NCBI GenBank assembly: GCA_029857955.1
Contig: JAOUFY010000016.1
Span: 1-46,110 of the forward strand
Length of the DNA stretch: 46,110 nt
Source: Spirochaetia bacterium
GTDB taxonomy: Bacteria > Spirochaetota > Leptospiria > Turneriellales > JAOUFE01
Reading direction: 5' to 3'
How positions within the stretch are numbered: position 1 is the first letter of the stretch; the number at the start of each line of letters is the position of its first letter. A model generated the notes under the pieces. That model did no database searches, was not told where the DNA came from, and saw only the letters and a list, made by a program, of their open reading frames with translations. Shown piece by piece: positions 7,713 to 15,838 of this stretch. The position numbers were made by a program, and so were the translations under genes.

Positions 7713-7784
7713 TCACGTCGCATGTTTCGGCTGCGATTGACGATCGATGACAGGTTTGATTTATCATAAGCGTCGTTTTGTGAT
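7713..7784 (+). promoter_or_regulatory. Leader with two weak hairpins between antiterminator and MarR-type regulator
   Basis: GTCGCA (7717-7722) can pair with TGCGAT (7732-7737), one G-U, with a 9-nt loop. ATCATAA (7763-7769) can pair with TTGTGAT (7778-7784), one G-U, with an 8-nt loop. Neither has a T tract. They lie in the 146-nt gap before the regulator start chosen at 7851. Confidence 0.25.
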
Positions 7785-7850
7785 ATGCTTACTTGTGTCT
7801 ATGTGCCTTTTCTCAATGTCGTAGAAACCGAAATCACATTAAAAAGTAAA

Positions 7851-8183
7851 ATGTTCGAAGAAGAAATACATTATAAAATTTTAAAGGCGCTTGAAGAAAA
7901 TCCAGAGCTGAGCCAGCGTGAGCTTGCGGGCAAAATGAAGCTGAGTCTGGGCAAGGTTAATTTTTGCGTAAACGCCTTGATGGAAAAAGGCTGGATCAAG
8001 GTACAGAACTTCAAGAACTCAAAAAACAAGCTTGCTTACCTGTACAACCTTACTCCTAGCGGTATAGAGGGGAAGGCAAAATTAACAAAAGACTTTCTTC
8101 AGAGAAAAATGCATGAGTATGATTTATTAACCAAAGAAATTGCTCAATTACAGAGGGAGTCTCGCGTGGAAAATGCCAGCTAA
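7851..8183 (+). CDS. MarR-family EPS-associated transcriptional regulator
   Basis: A winged-helix protein of 110 aa. The block ENPELSQRELAGKMKLSLGKVNFCVNALMEKGWIK (about 14-48, given here by its helices) is the helix-turn-helix, and LAYLYNLTPSGIEGKAKLT is the wing and following helix. The C-terminal ~30 residues are a lysine- and glutamate-rich helix. This arrangement matches the small EPS-associated MarR group that sits at the head of exopolysaccharide loci. I take the ATG at 7851 (MFEEEIHYKIL) because family members start there; an in-frame ATG at 7785 would add 22 non-conserved residues. It probably controls this locus. Confidence 0.85.
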   Translation: MFEEEIHYKILKALEENPELSQRELAGKMKLSLGKVNFCVNALMEKGWIKVQNFKNSKNKLAYLYNLTPSGIEGKAKLTKDFLQRKMHEYDLLTKEIAQLQRESRVENAS

Positions 8184-8188
8184 ATCAT

Positions 8189-9376
8189 ATGTCTGATATA
8201 CCCTTTGATAATAAAGTTTCATTAACTATCGAATTTATAAGAAAACTATATAATACTGATAAAGAATTTATTGCACTTCATGAACCAAAATTTATCGGAA
8301 ATGAAAAAAAATATGTTAATGATGCCATTGACTCTACATTTGTATCGAGTGTTGGTAAATATGTTGACTTGTTTGAGAAAAATTTTGCTCAATATGTTGG
8401 CGCCAAGAATGCCGTGGCTACTGTAAATGGAACTGCGGCACTACATACCTCTTTGATCATTTCAGGTGTTCAAAATGGCACTGAAGTTATTACCCAGCCC
8501 TTAACGTTTATCGCCACCTGCAATGCCATATCGTATACAGGCGCAACTCCCGTATTTGTAGACGTAGACAGAGATACCCTGGGGTTATCTCCTGATAGTC
8601 TCGAAGAGTTTTTACGTGAGCATGCGAAAATAGGAGCAGATGGTTTTACATACAATAAAACAACCAATAAGAAAATTTCAGCTTGCGTACCAATGCATAC
8701 CTTTGGTCATCCCGTTAAAATCGATCGCCTGGTTGAAATTTGCGCACGTTTTAATATTCCGATGATTGAAGACGCTGCCGAGTCTCTTGGTAGTTACTAC
8801 AATGGACAGCATACTGGAACCTTCGGCGACATTGGTACGTTTAGTTTTAACGGGAACAAAGTTTTGACTACCGGTGGTGGCGGTATGATTGTAACCAATG
8901 ATGAGAAAATTGCCCGATTGGCAAAGCATATAACCACGACGGCAAGAATACCGCATCCGTATGAAATTGCCCATGATATGGTTGGCTATAATTACCGTAT
9001 GCCAAATTTGAATGCGGCACTTGGCTGCGCACAACTGCAATCATTGGATAAAGTACTTGATTCCAAGAAAATGATCACAGCCGAATATCGGCAATTTTTT
9101 AAAAATATCGGTTTTACGTTTATCGAAGAACCTGGAAACAGTCGTTCAAACTTTTGGTTAAATGCAATTCAATTGGAAAATATTCATGAAAGAGATACAT
9201 TTTTAGCAGCAACGAATCAAGCAGGAGTGATGACACGGCCAATCTGGAAACTGATGACTGAATTAGAGATGTACAAAAATTGTTTCTGCGGAGACCTTTC
9301 CAATGCAAAGTGGCTCGAAGAACGGGTCGTAAATTTGCCGAGTTCATCTCTGTTAAAGAAACAGAGCAATACATAA
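8189..9376 (+). CDS. legC: LegC-family PLP aminotransferase (legionaminic acid pathway)
   Basis: LegC transaminates the C4-keto group of a UDP- or GDP-4-keto-6-deoxy-GlcNAc intermediate on the way to legionaminic acid. The 395-aa protein has the LegC signature IALHEPKFIGNEKKYVNDAI (about 28-47), SSVGKYVDLFE, PMIEDAAESLGSYY with D195, and TFSFNGNKVLTTGGGG with K224. The insertion around 140-165 (KIGADGFTYNKTTNKK) is also usual for this group. It starts 5 nt after the regulator gene and heads a run of nonulosonic-acid genes. PseC-type function is less likely given the neuC-type epimerase downstream. Confidence 0.9.
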   Translation: MSDIPFDNKVSLTIEFIRKLYNTDKEFIALHEPKFIGNEKKYVNDAIDSTFVSSVGKYVDLFEKNFAQYVGAKNAVATVNGTAALHTSLIISGVQNGTEVITQPLTFIATCNAISYTGATPVFVDVDRDTLGLSPDSLEEFLREHAKIGADGFTYNKTTNKKISACVPMHTFGHPVKIDRLVEICARFNIPMIEDAAESLGSYYNGQHTGTFGDIGTFSFNGNKVLTTGGGGMIVTNDEKIARLAKHITTTARIPHPYEIAHDMVGYNYRMPNLNAALGCAQLQSLDKVLDSKKMITAEYRQFFKNIGFTFIEEPGNSRSNFWLNAIQLENIHERDTFLAATNQAGVMTRPIWKLMTELEMYKNCFCGDLSNAKWLEERVVNLPSSSLLKKQSNT

Positions 9377-9404
9377 TATAAAATATGAAACTTTTGGTAT
9401 AGAA

Positions 9405-10079
9405 ATGAATAATTTAGAAATCTGGGAAGAAATATTTTCAAACAATGATTGGGGCAAGTACCCATCAATTCCGCTTGTTCGATTTGTCGCTAGAAATTTT
9501 TATAAGGCAAAAGAGCGCGAAAATATAAAACTGCTTGAGCTTGGTACTGGACCAGGCGCCAACATATGGTTTATGGCAAGGGAAGGATTTAAGGTTTACG
9601 CCCTCGAAGGCTCTCAAACCGCCTGTGAGCAACTTGCAGAAAGACTAAAAAAAGAAGGATTGTCTGATCGTATTGGAGCCATTCATAGCGGAGATTATTT
9701 TGAAAAGATTGACTTGTTTGAGGATAATTATTTCGACGGGGTACTTGATTGCGAAAGTTTATATTGTAATTCATTTGCACGAACCAGAGAGATGATAATT
9801 AAAATTTTTCGAAAATTGAAGCAGGGGGGATGGTTTTATAGTCAAACTTTTGCTGATGGAACCTGGGGGTTAGATGCCTCTGAGATTGATTATCACGCGG
9901 TTTCACCTGTTGAAGGACCAATGCGCAATAAGGGATTCTCACGTTATACAACTCGTAATGATATTGAAGGACTATATAAATTACCCGATAATGAAATTGT
10001 AAACGTTGAAAGAATAGATCAACATTGTAATAACGGAAAAATTATTAAGGAATGGATAATTGAGGTTCGAAAAAATTGA
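9405..10079 (+). CDS. Class I SAM-dependent methyltransferase
   Basis: The 224-aa protein has the SAM-binding motif I LLELGTGPGANIWF (about 45-58), an acidic YALEGS loop end, and a YFDGVLDCESLYCNS motif IV region. It lies between legC and a GNAT/FemAB-like gene and overlaps the latter by 20 nt, so it is probably part of the nonulosonic-acid route. In Campylobacter the PtmH methyltransferase modifies legionaminic acid, so an O- or N-methylated nonulosonic acid is a reasonable inference. The target is not visible from sequence. Confidence 0.8.
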   Translation: MNNLEIWEEIFSNNDWGKYPSIPLVRFVARNFYKAKERENIKLLELGTGPGANIWFMAREGFKVYALEGSQTACEQLAERLKKEGLSDRIGAIHSGDYFEKIDLFEDNYFDGVLDCESLYCNSFARTREMIIKIFRKLKQGGWFYSQTFADGTWGLDASEIDYHAVSPVEGPMRNKGFSRYTTRNDIEGLYKLPDNEIVNVERIDQHCNNGKIIKEWIIEVRKN

Positions 10080-11052
10080 CTTACTCAAGGATATTTACTA
10101 TTCCAGTCAATATTCAAATTTATATTCAAATGACAATGTTGAAATTCATAGATATTTTTTACAAAATAATAATGATATAGTTCTAGATATTGGCGTGAAA
10201 AAACCAATTGAAACGATTGGTAGAATTAAGTTAAATGAAATATATTATGACGTTGAAACCACATATGGATATGGAGGTTTTTTCTCGGTATCTCATGAGA
10301 ACTCTCTTCGGGAAAAATTATTTAATCAGTATGTAGAATATTGTAAAGAACGAAAAATTATCGCCGAGTTTTTTAGATTTCATCCTTTAAATAATTTTCC
10401 GCAAACAAACTCGGGGTTATTTGATTTTGTTACACTGGATCGGGAAGTTGTTTATGTAGATCTAATCAAAAATACAGAAGAACGTTGGGCAGATTATTCT
10501 TCGACAACACGGAATATTCTACGTAAATGTAGAAAAGATTTGAAAATTGAACTTTCCGATAATATTCAACAGTTTAAAAAAATGTATTATGAAACGATGG
10601 ATAGAAATCAAGCCAGTGATTTCTATTATTTCAAAGAAGATTATTTTAACATGCTATTAAAAATAAACGGAGTTTATCTGCTTTCCGTATCTTATGAAAG
10701 CAAGGTTATTGCAATGGCTTTTATTATGCTGGGGCAAGATATTGGCCACTATCATTTATCTGCAAATAAAACAAATTACATTAAGTTAAACGCTAATTAT
10801 CTTATATTGGATGAAGCCTTTGAGCTTGGCAAAGCAAAGGGAATGAAAATATTTATGCTTGGCGGTGGGCGCACAAATCAACCAGACGATTCGTTGCTTA
10901 ACTTTAAAAAGAAATTTTCAAAACTTACATTGCCATATTACATTGGTGGAAAAATATTTTTGCCTGAAGTATTCTCAGAATATAATCGGCTCTGGAGGGA
11001 ACAATCTGTAACCGATGCAAAATATTTTTTAAAGTATCGCCTGCCGTTATAA
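10060..11052 (+). CDS. FemAB/BioF2-like GNAT acyl- or aminoacyltransferase
   Basis: A 330-aa protein. The second half (about 145-300) carries the FemAB/Acetyltransf_6 pattern: TRNILRKCRKD, YYETMDRNQASDFYYF, VIAMAFIMLGQDIGHYHLSAN and KGMKIFMLGGGRTNQPDDSLLNFKKKF. Such proteins transfer acyl or amino-acyl groups to amines. No LegH/PglD-type left-handed helix acetyltransferase is present, so it may supply the N-acyl group of the nonulosonic acid. The start is a TTG at 10060 with AAGGA about 9 nt upstream, inside the 3' end of the methyltransferase gene; no good ATG lies nearby. Confidence 0.75.
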   Translation: MRFEKIDLLKDIYYSSQYSNLYSNDNVEIHRYFLQNNNDIVLDIGVKKPIETIGRIKLNEIYYDVETTYGYGGFFSVSHENSLREKLFNQYVEYCKERKIIAEFFRFHPLNNFPQTNSGLFDFVTLDREVVYVDLIKNTEERWADYSSTTRNILRKCRKDLKIELSDNIQQFKKMYYETMDRNQASDFYYFKEDYFNMLLKINGVYLLSVSYESKVIAMAFIMLGQDIGHYHLSANKTNYIKLNANYLILDEAFELGKAKGMKIFMLGGGRTNQPDDSLLNFKKKFSKLTLPYYIGGKIFLPEVFSEYNRLWREQSVTDAKYFLKYRLPL

Positions 11053-11061
11053 TAATGTAAA

Positions 11062-12060
11062 ATGAAAAATAAAATATTAATTATTGCAGAGGCCGGCGTA
11101 AATCATAACGGAGATACTCTCCTTGCAAAAAAATTAATTGATGCGGCGGCTGATGCCGGTGTAGATGTTGTAAAATTTCAAACCTGGAAAACAGAACTAC
11201 TGGTTACCAAAGACGCTAAGCAGGCAGAATATCAGGCTGAAAATACCGGTATTATCGAATCACAATTTGATATGCTGAAAAAACTGGAATTATCTTACGA
11301 TGATTTCAGGGAGTTAAAAAAATATAGCGATGAAAAAAATATCATCTTTATGTCGACTCCCGACGAATTTGAGAGCGCAAATTTTTTATCACAATTACAA
11401 ACTATATTTAAAATTGGCTCTGGTGAATTAAATAATTTCCCCTATCTTCGATATCTTGGTGGTCTTGGGAAGGAAATAATTTTATCAACCGGAATGGGTG
11501 ATATTGGCGAAGTCGAAGATGCGCTCGATGTTTTGATTCAGGCGGGTACCCCGAAAGATCAGATTACAGTTTTACATGCCACAACAGAATACCCTTGCCC
11601 TGTTGAGGATGTTAATTTACGAGCAATGCAGACGATTGCTTCTGCCTTTGGCGTAAAAGTTGGCTACTCTGACCACACTCAGGGAATTGAAATTCCCATC
11701 GCCGCAGCTGCCCTCGGCGCAAGTGTTATTGAAAAACATTTCACTCTTGACCGTCAAATGGATGGACCTGATCACAAAGCCAGTCTTGAGCCCGATGAAC
11801 TAAAAGAGATGGTAAGTGCTATTCGTAATATTGAAAAAGCTCTAGGCGACGGTATTAAAAAACCAAGTATAAGCGAATTGAAGAATATTTCAATAGCGCG
11901 TAAAAGTATAATTGCTGCACGTGATATTAAAAAAGGTGAATTGTTCAGCGATGAAAATATTACGGTGAAACGTCCCGGAACAGGAATTAATCCCATGCGC
12001 TGGAATGAAATTATTGGAAGAAAAGCTCAAAAAGATTACAGGGAAGATGAATTGATATGA
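11062..12060 (+). CDS. legI: N-acetylneuraminate/legionaminate synthase (NeuB family)
   Basis: It condenses phosphoenolpyruvate with a 2,4-diamino-trideoxy- or N-acetyl-hexose to give the nine-carbon acid. The 332-aa protein starts IIAEAGVNHNGD (about 5-16), the family signature, and continues VDVVKFQTWK, FKIGSGELNNFPYL, STGMG, HATTEYPCP, VGYSDHT and IEKHFTLDR, all parts of the TIM-barrel active site. The C terminus (about 275-332) is a shortened SAF-like domain. The legC and legG neighbours point to the legionaminate version. The stop codon overlaps the ATG of the MNT gene by 4 nt. Confidence 0.93.
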   Translation: MKNKILIIAEAGVNHNGDTLLAKKLIDAAADAGVDVVKFQTWKTELLVTKDAKQAEYQAENTGIIESQFDMLKKLELSYDDFRELKKYSDEKNIIFMSTPDEFESANFLSQLQTIFKIGSGELNNFPYLRYLGGLGKEIILSTGMGDIGEVEDALDVLIQAGTPKDQITVLHATTEYPCPVEDVNLRAMQTIASAFGVKVGYSDHTQGIEIPIAAAALGASVIEKHFTLDRQMDGPDHKASLEPDELKEMVSAIRNIEKALGDGIKKPSISELKNISIARKSIIAARDIKKGELFSDENITVKRPGTGINPMRWNEIIGRKAQKDYREDELI

Positions 12061-12347
12061 GGCTTAGTAAATTGGAAATCGAATCCATCAAAAAAATTGC
12101 AACCACTACGTTTGGCAATGGAACACAGGTTATTTTATTTGGAAGTCGGGTGGATGATAGTCTCAAAGGCGGAGATATTGATTTATATATTAAGCCAGCA
12201 GAACCAAAAAATATCTTTCAAAAAAAAAATGATTTTTTAGTAAAGCTAAAATTACAAATCGGCGATCAAAAAATCGACGTAGTGATTGCAAAAGATCATT
12301 CGAGATTGATTGAAAAAGAGGCGTTGCGTAAAGGTCAAATTTTATGA
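12057..12347 (+). CDS. mntA: MNT-type nucleotidyltransferase, antitoxin of an MNT-HEPN pair (MntA-like)
   Basis: A minimal nucleotidyltransferase of 96 aa. It shows the pol-beta motif FGSRVDDSLKGGDIDL, GSx9DxD with G29, S30, D40 and D42, and a third carboxylate D74 in KIDVVIA. In the studied type VII pair, MntA adds AMP to a tyrosine near the HepT active site and so blocks the toxin. The ATGA overlap with legI upstream and with the HEPN gene downstream makes the pair translationally coupled to the sugar operon. A run of ten A bases (12220-12229) in the gene is a slippage-prone site. Confidence 0.88.
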   Translation: MRLSKLEIESIKKIATTTFGNGTQVILFGSRVDDSLKGGDIDLYIKPAEPKNIFQKKNDFLVKLKLQIGDQKIDVVIAKDHSRLIEKEALRKGQIL

Positions 12348-12835
12348 ATTTCAATATAGAAAATACATTCAAGGAAAAACTCTATGAATGCGCGAGGCAT
12401 ATTGAAAAAATAAATACAGCCAAAAAAAAATTATTTAGGTATATGCCTCTCACTGTTGACAGTTATGTGAATTTGTCGGATGCAGAATCAGGCTTTGTAG
12501 ACCAACTTATTTTCAGGTTTTCGAATTTGCAGGATACGATGGGGGAAAATATTTTTCCTTCGATATTAAAACTTGCACAAGAAGATACAAAGCGAAAAAC
12601 CTTTATAGATATATTGAACAGATTGGAAGAATTGGGAATAATTTCAAAAGAGGAATGGTTAAAATTAAGGGAAACACGAAATAAAATAGCCCATGAATAT
12701 TCCTTTAACCAAGATGAGGTAGTGGAAAGTATTGTAAACATCTATAATGAAAGTGATAGATTGATAGCTGTTTACGAGAAGGTGTATACTTTTTGCAAAG
12801 AAAAACTTCTATTACCAGGAATATCAAATGACTAG
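12344..12835 (+). CDS. hepT: HEPN-domain toxin of an MNT-HEPN pair (HepT-like RNase)
   Basis: A helical protein of 163 aa. The motif RNKIAHEY gives R112-x4-H117-x-Y119, the Rx4HxY active site of HEPN ribonucleases, with the tyrosine that MntA AMPylates in studied systems. It overlaps mntA by 4 nt and legG by 8 nt, so it is co-translated with glycan genes. All catalytic residues are present, so it is probably functional. Its role may be plasmid-like stabilisation of the locus or phage defence; both are inferences. Confidence 0.87.
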   Translation: MNFNIENTFKEKLYECARHIEKINTAKKKLFRYMPLTVDSYVNLSDAESGFVDQLIFRFSNLQDTMGENIFPSILKLAQEDTKRKTFIDILNRLEELGIISKEEWLKLRETRNKIAHEYSFNQDEVVESIVNIYNESDRLIAVYEKVYTFCKEKLLLPGISND

Positions 12836-14003
12836 GCGGAAAATTTGCATTGTAACCGGTACCCGCGCCGAATACGGCCTTCTTTTTTGGTTAATGAAAG
12901 AAATTGACGCCGATAGCGAATTGCAACTTCAGCTACTTGTAACCGGGATGCATCTTTCACCCGAGTTCGGATTGACCTATAAAGAAATTGAAAAAGAATT
13001 TAAAATTGATAAGAAAATAGAAATACTTTTGTCATCAGATACTTCGATAGGTATTTCAAAGTCGATGGGATTGGCACAAATTTCTTTTGCAGAAGCCTAT
13101 GAAGAACTGAAGCCAGATATTGTGGTTGTTTTGGGTGATCGTTTTGAAATATTCAGCGCAGTTAGCGCTGCCATGATTGCTCGAATTCCGATTGCTCATA
13201 TACATGGAGGCGAAACTACCGAAGGAGCTTTTGACGAGGCAATCAGACATTCCATAACCAAAATGAGTCATCTTCATTTTGTAGCAACAGAAGAATATCG
13301 AAAACGAGTTATTCAACTGGGCGAAGCTCCGAATAGAGTCTATAATTTTGGCGCTCCAGGGTTGGATAATATTTTAAATTTACAACTGCTTGAAAAAAGT
13401 AAATTTGAGGAATCTATAAGCTTTAAATTAGGTGGAAAAAACATTTTGGTTACGTTTCATCCGGTAACGCTCGAAAAGGCGACATCGAAAGATCAATTTC
13501 AGGAATTGTTAAATGCATTGGATGCGTTACATGATACTCGTTTGATTTTTACCAAAGCCAATGCAGATACAGACGGCAGAGTAATTAATGAAATGATTGA
13601 TGATTATGTTGCCACAAACAAACACAAAGCAACAGCTTTTACTTCTCTTGGGCAGTTGAGATATTTGTCGGCTTTACAATTTGTAGATGCAATTGTGGGC
13701 AACAGTTCTAGCGGTTTAACCGAGGCACCGTCTTTCAAAATTGCTACGATAAATATTGGCGATAGACAAAAAGGTCGAATTAAATCTGCAAGTGTAATCG
13801 ATTGCCAGCCAGTTAAAGTTGATATTTTGAAGTCATTTGAATATCTATATTCTTTAAAATTTCAGACAATACTAAAAAATGTAGAAAACCCTTATGGCAA
13901 AGGTGGGGCGTCAAAGAAAATTTTCTCGATTCTTAAAAAATGCAGTTTATACCAGGTTTTGAAAAAACCGTTTTATGATATTCCTTATATAGAACTCATA
14001 TGA
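12828..14003 (+). CDS. legG: Hydrolysing UDP-sugar 2-epimerase (NeuC/LegG family)
   Basis: It removes UDP and inverts C2 of a UDP-diacetamido-trideoxy-glucose (or UDP-GlcNAc), giving the free mannose-type precursor for legI. The 391-aa GT-B-fold protein shows IVTGTRAEYGLL (about 7-18), VTGMHLSPEFG, VVLGDRFEI, AHIHGGETTEGAFDE and GNSSSGLTEAPSF, all active-site blocks of the family. AGGAA precedes the ATG at 12828, which lies inside the end of hepT. Distinguishing NeuC from LegG rests on the legC neighbour. Confidence 0.92.
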   Translation: MTRRKICIVTGTRAEYGLLFWLMKEIDADSELQLQLLVTGMHLSPEFGLTYKEIEKEFKIDKKIEILLSSDTSIGISKSMGLAQISFAEAYEELKPDIVVVLGDRFEIFSAVSAAMIARIPIAHIHGGETTEGAFDEAIRHSITKMSHLHFVATEEYRKRVIQLGEAPNRVYNFGAPGLDNILNLQLLEKSKFEESISFKLGGKNILVTFHPVTLEKATSKDQFQELLNALDALHDTRLIFTKANADTDGRVINEMIDDYVATNKHKATAFTSLGQLRYLSALQFVDAIVGNSSSGLTEAPSFKIATINIGDRQKGRIKSASVIDCQPVKVDILKSFEYLYSLKFQTILKNVENPYGKGGASKKIFSILKKCSLYQVLKKPFYDIPYIELI

Positions 14004-15049
14004 AAAGTTTTAATAAAATTTTATTACCTCCTAATGCTACTATTCGAAAAGCTCTCGAAATTATCGATACAGGCGCGATGAAAATTACGCTTATCGTAGA
14101 CGAAAATCAAAAGCTTCTAGGCACTTTGACCGACGGAGATATTCGCAGGGGTCTTCTAAAAGGAATGAAGTTAGATGATACGATTGATGGCATTTATAAC
14201 ATTACCCCTGTTACATGCGGTATCAATGATTCAAAGGAAAAGATTCTTCAAGTCGCTGTAGTTCAAAAGTTGTATCAAATTCCGATTATCGATAATGAGG
14301 GGCATATTGTCGGTATTTCCGAGGTCGATCAGCTACTACGGCATCAGTCGCGTTCAAATAAAGTTGTCTTAATGGCTGGTGGGCTGGGTACTCGCCTTAG
14401 TCCTCTCACTGATACCGTTCCCAAACCAATGCTTCATGTCGGTAAAAAGCCAATTCTTGAAACGATTATAGAAAGTTTTATCAAATATGGTTATACGGAT
14501 ATTATTTTAAGCGTAAACTATAAATCACATCTTATCGAAGAGCATTTTGGAGATGGCACGTCGTTTGGAGCAAAGATCCAGTATGTGCATGAGTCTAAAC
14601 GAATGGGTACAGCAGGGGCTCTCGGTTTGATGCGTGAAAATTTAACGGAGCCTTTTTTTGTTATGAATGGCGATTTATTGACGAATATTAACTTTGAACA
14701 TATGCATGACTATCATCTTTCTCATGAATCTGTGGCTACTATGGCGGTTCGTGAATATGATTTTCAGGTGCCATATGGCGTTGTCAATGTGAAAGACGCT
14801 AAAATCACTTCAATAGAAGAAAAGCCAGTTCATAAGTTTTTCGTAAGTGCCGGAATATATATGTTATCCCCGGAATCTTTAAAAAATTTACCTCATGATG
14901 AATTTTTTGATATGCCGACTCTTTTTGAGAGGTTAATTGCCAAAAGAGAAAATACGTTTTCATTTCCTATTCGAGAGTATTGGCTTGATATCGGACGTAT
15001 GAGTGACTATGAAAAAGCTAATAATGAATATCGAGAGGTGTTTGAATAA
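14000..15049 (+). CDS. ptmE: CBS-pair plus nucleotidyltransferase (PtmE-like)
   Basis: The 349-aa protein has two CBS repeats in residues 1-120 (TLIVDENQKLLGTLTDGDIRRGL and QIPIIDNEGHIVGISEVDQLL) followed by a sugar-1-phosphate nucleotidyltransferase domain from about 123 (KVVLMAGGLGTRLSPLT, then VMNGDLLT). In Campylobacter PtmE of this layout makes GDP-glucosamine for legionaminic acid. Here it overlaps legG by 4 nt and legF by 1 nt. The CBS pair probably senses an adenosyl ligand. If it works as PtmE does, the pathway would run on GDP sugars. Confidence 0.88.
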   Translation: MKSFNKILLPPNATIRKALEIIDTGAMKITLIVDENQKLLGTLTDGDIRRGLLKGMKLDDTIDGIYNITPVTCGINDSKEKILQVAVVQKLYQIPIIDNEGHIVGISEVDQLLRHQSRSNKVVLMAGGLGTRLSPLTDTVPKPMLHVGKKPILETIIESFIKYGYTDIILSVNYKSHLIEEHFGDGTSFGAKIQYVHESKRMGTAGALGLMRENLTEPFFVMNGDLLTNINFEHMHDYHLSHESVATMAVREYDFQVPYGVVNVKDAKITSIEEKPVHKFFVSAGIYMLSPESLKNLPHDEFFDMPTLFERLIAKRENTFSFPIREYWLDIGRMSDYEKANNEYREVFE

Positions 15050-15759
15050 TGTATGAAGGTAAGACTTTTCTTGCCGTTATACCCGCTCGAGGCGGCAGTA
15101 AACGCTTACCGGGTAAAAATATTGCCGATCTTGGAGGAAAACCGTTAATTGCCTGGACTATAGAAGCGGCAAAGAGTTGTAAGTATATTGACAAAGTTAT
15201 CGTTTCTACCGATGACTCGTTCATTTCAAGTATTGCAAAAGATTTTGGCGCAGAAACTCCGTTTGTCAGACCCAGGGAACTTTCAACAGATCAAGCTTCG
15301 TCGGTAGATGTAGTAAATCATGCAATAAACTTTTATTCCTCTAAAAATCAGGCATATGATTACAATGTATTGCTACAGCCGACCTCTCCATTTAGAACAG
15401 GTCGACACATTAAAGAAGCAATCGAATTATTGAATAATGACAAAGTTGATGGGGTTATTTCCGTATGTCCCGTAGATCATAGTCCTTTATGGAGCAATAC
15501 ATTGCCGGATGATTTGAGTATGGATAATTTTTTAAAGGCCGAGATAATGGGTAAAAGAAGCCAGGATCTTCCAGCTTATTATCGCATTAACGGCGCAATA
15601 TATATAAATAATGTGGAACGATTAATTAATGAAAAAACTTTTTTTTTTACCGACCTTATGAAAGCATATATTATGGAAAGAATTGTTTCTATAGATATTG
15701 ATGAGTCTATGGATTTGACTTTAGCAAGATGTATTATCGCGAATGCACGTAACATATGA
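15049..15759 (+). CDS. legF: CMP-N-acylneuraminate/legionaminate cytidylyltransferase
   Basis: It joins CMP to the nonulosonic acid. The 236-aa protein carries AVIPARGGSKRLPGKNI (about 8-24, CTP loop), VSTDD, and LLQPTSPFR, all NeuA-type motifs. It closes the run of leg genes; the ATG overlaps the ptmE stop. A run of ten T bases (15639-15648) near codon 200 could slip and switch the gene off. A gap of 79 nt follows. Confidence 0.92.
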   Translation: MYEGKTFLAVIPARGGSKRLPGKNIADLGGKPLIAWTIEAAKSCKYIDKVIVSTDDSFISSIAKDFGAETPFVRPRELSTDQASSVDVVNHAINFYSSKNQAYDYNVLLQPTSPFRTGRHIKEAIELLNNDKVDGVISVCPVDHSPLWSNTLPDDLSMDNFLKAEIMGKRSQDLPAYYRINGAIYINNVERLINEKTFFFTDLMKAYIMERIVSIDIDESMDLTLARCIIANARNI

Positions 15760-15838
15760 GGCATCATAACTGGTTTTTTTAATAAGAATTAATGTCAGCT
15801 TAAATTAGAAGCAGAAATTTATAAAATAGGAGTTTATT

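Noticed and set aside
7785..7850. N-terminal 22-residue extension of the MarR-type regulator
   Set aside because: The start at 7851 gives the usual family length and N terminus; the extra residues look non-conserved and lack a ribosome site.
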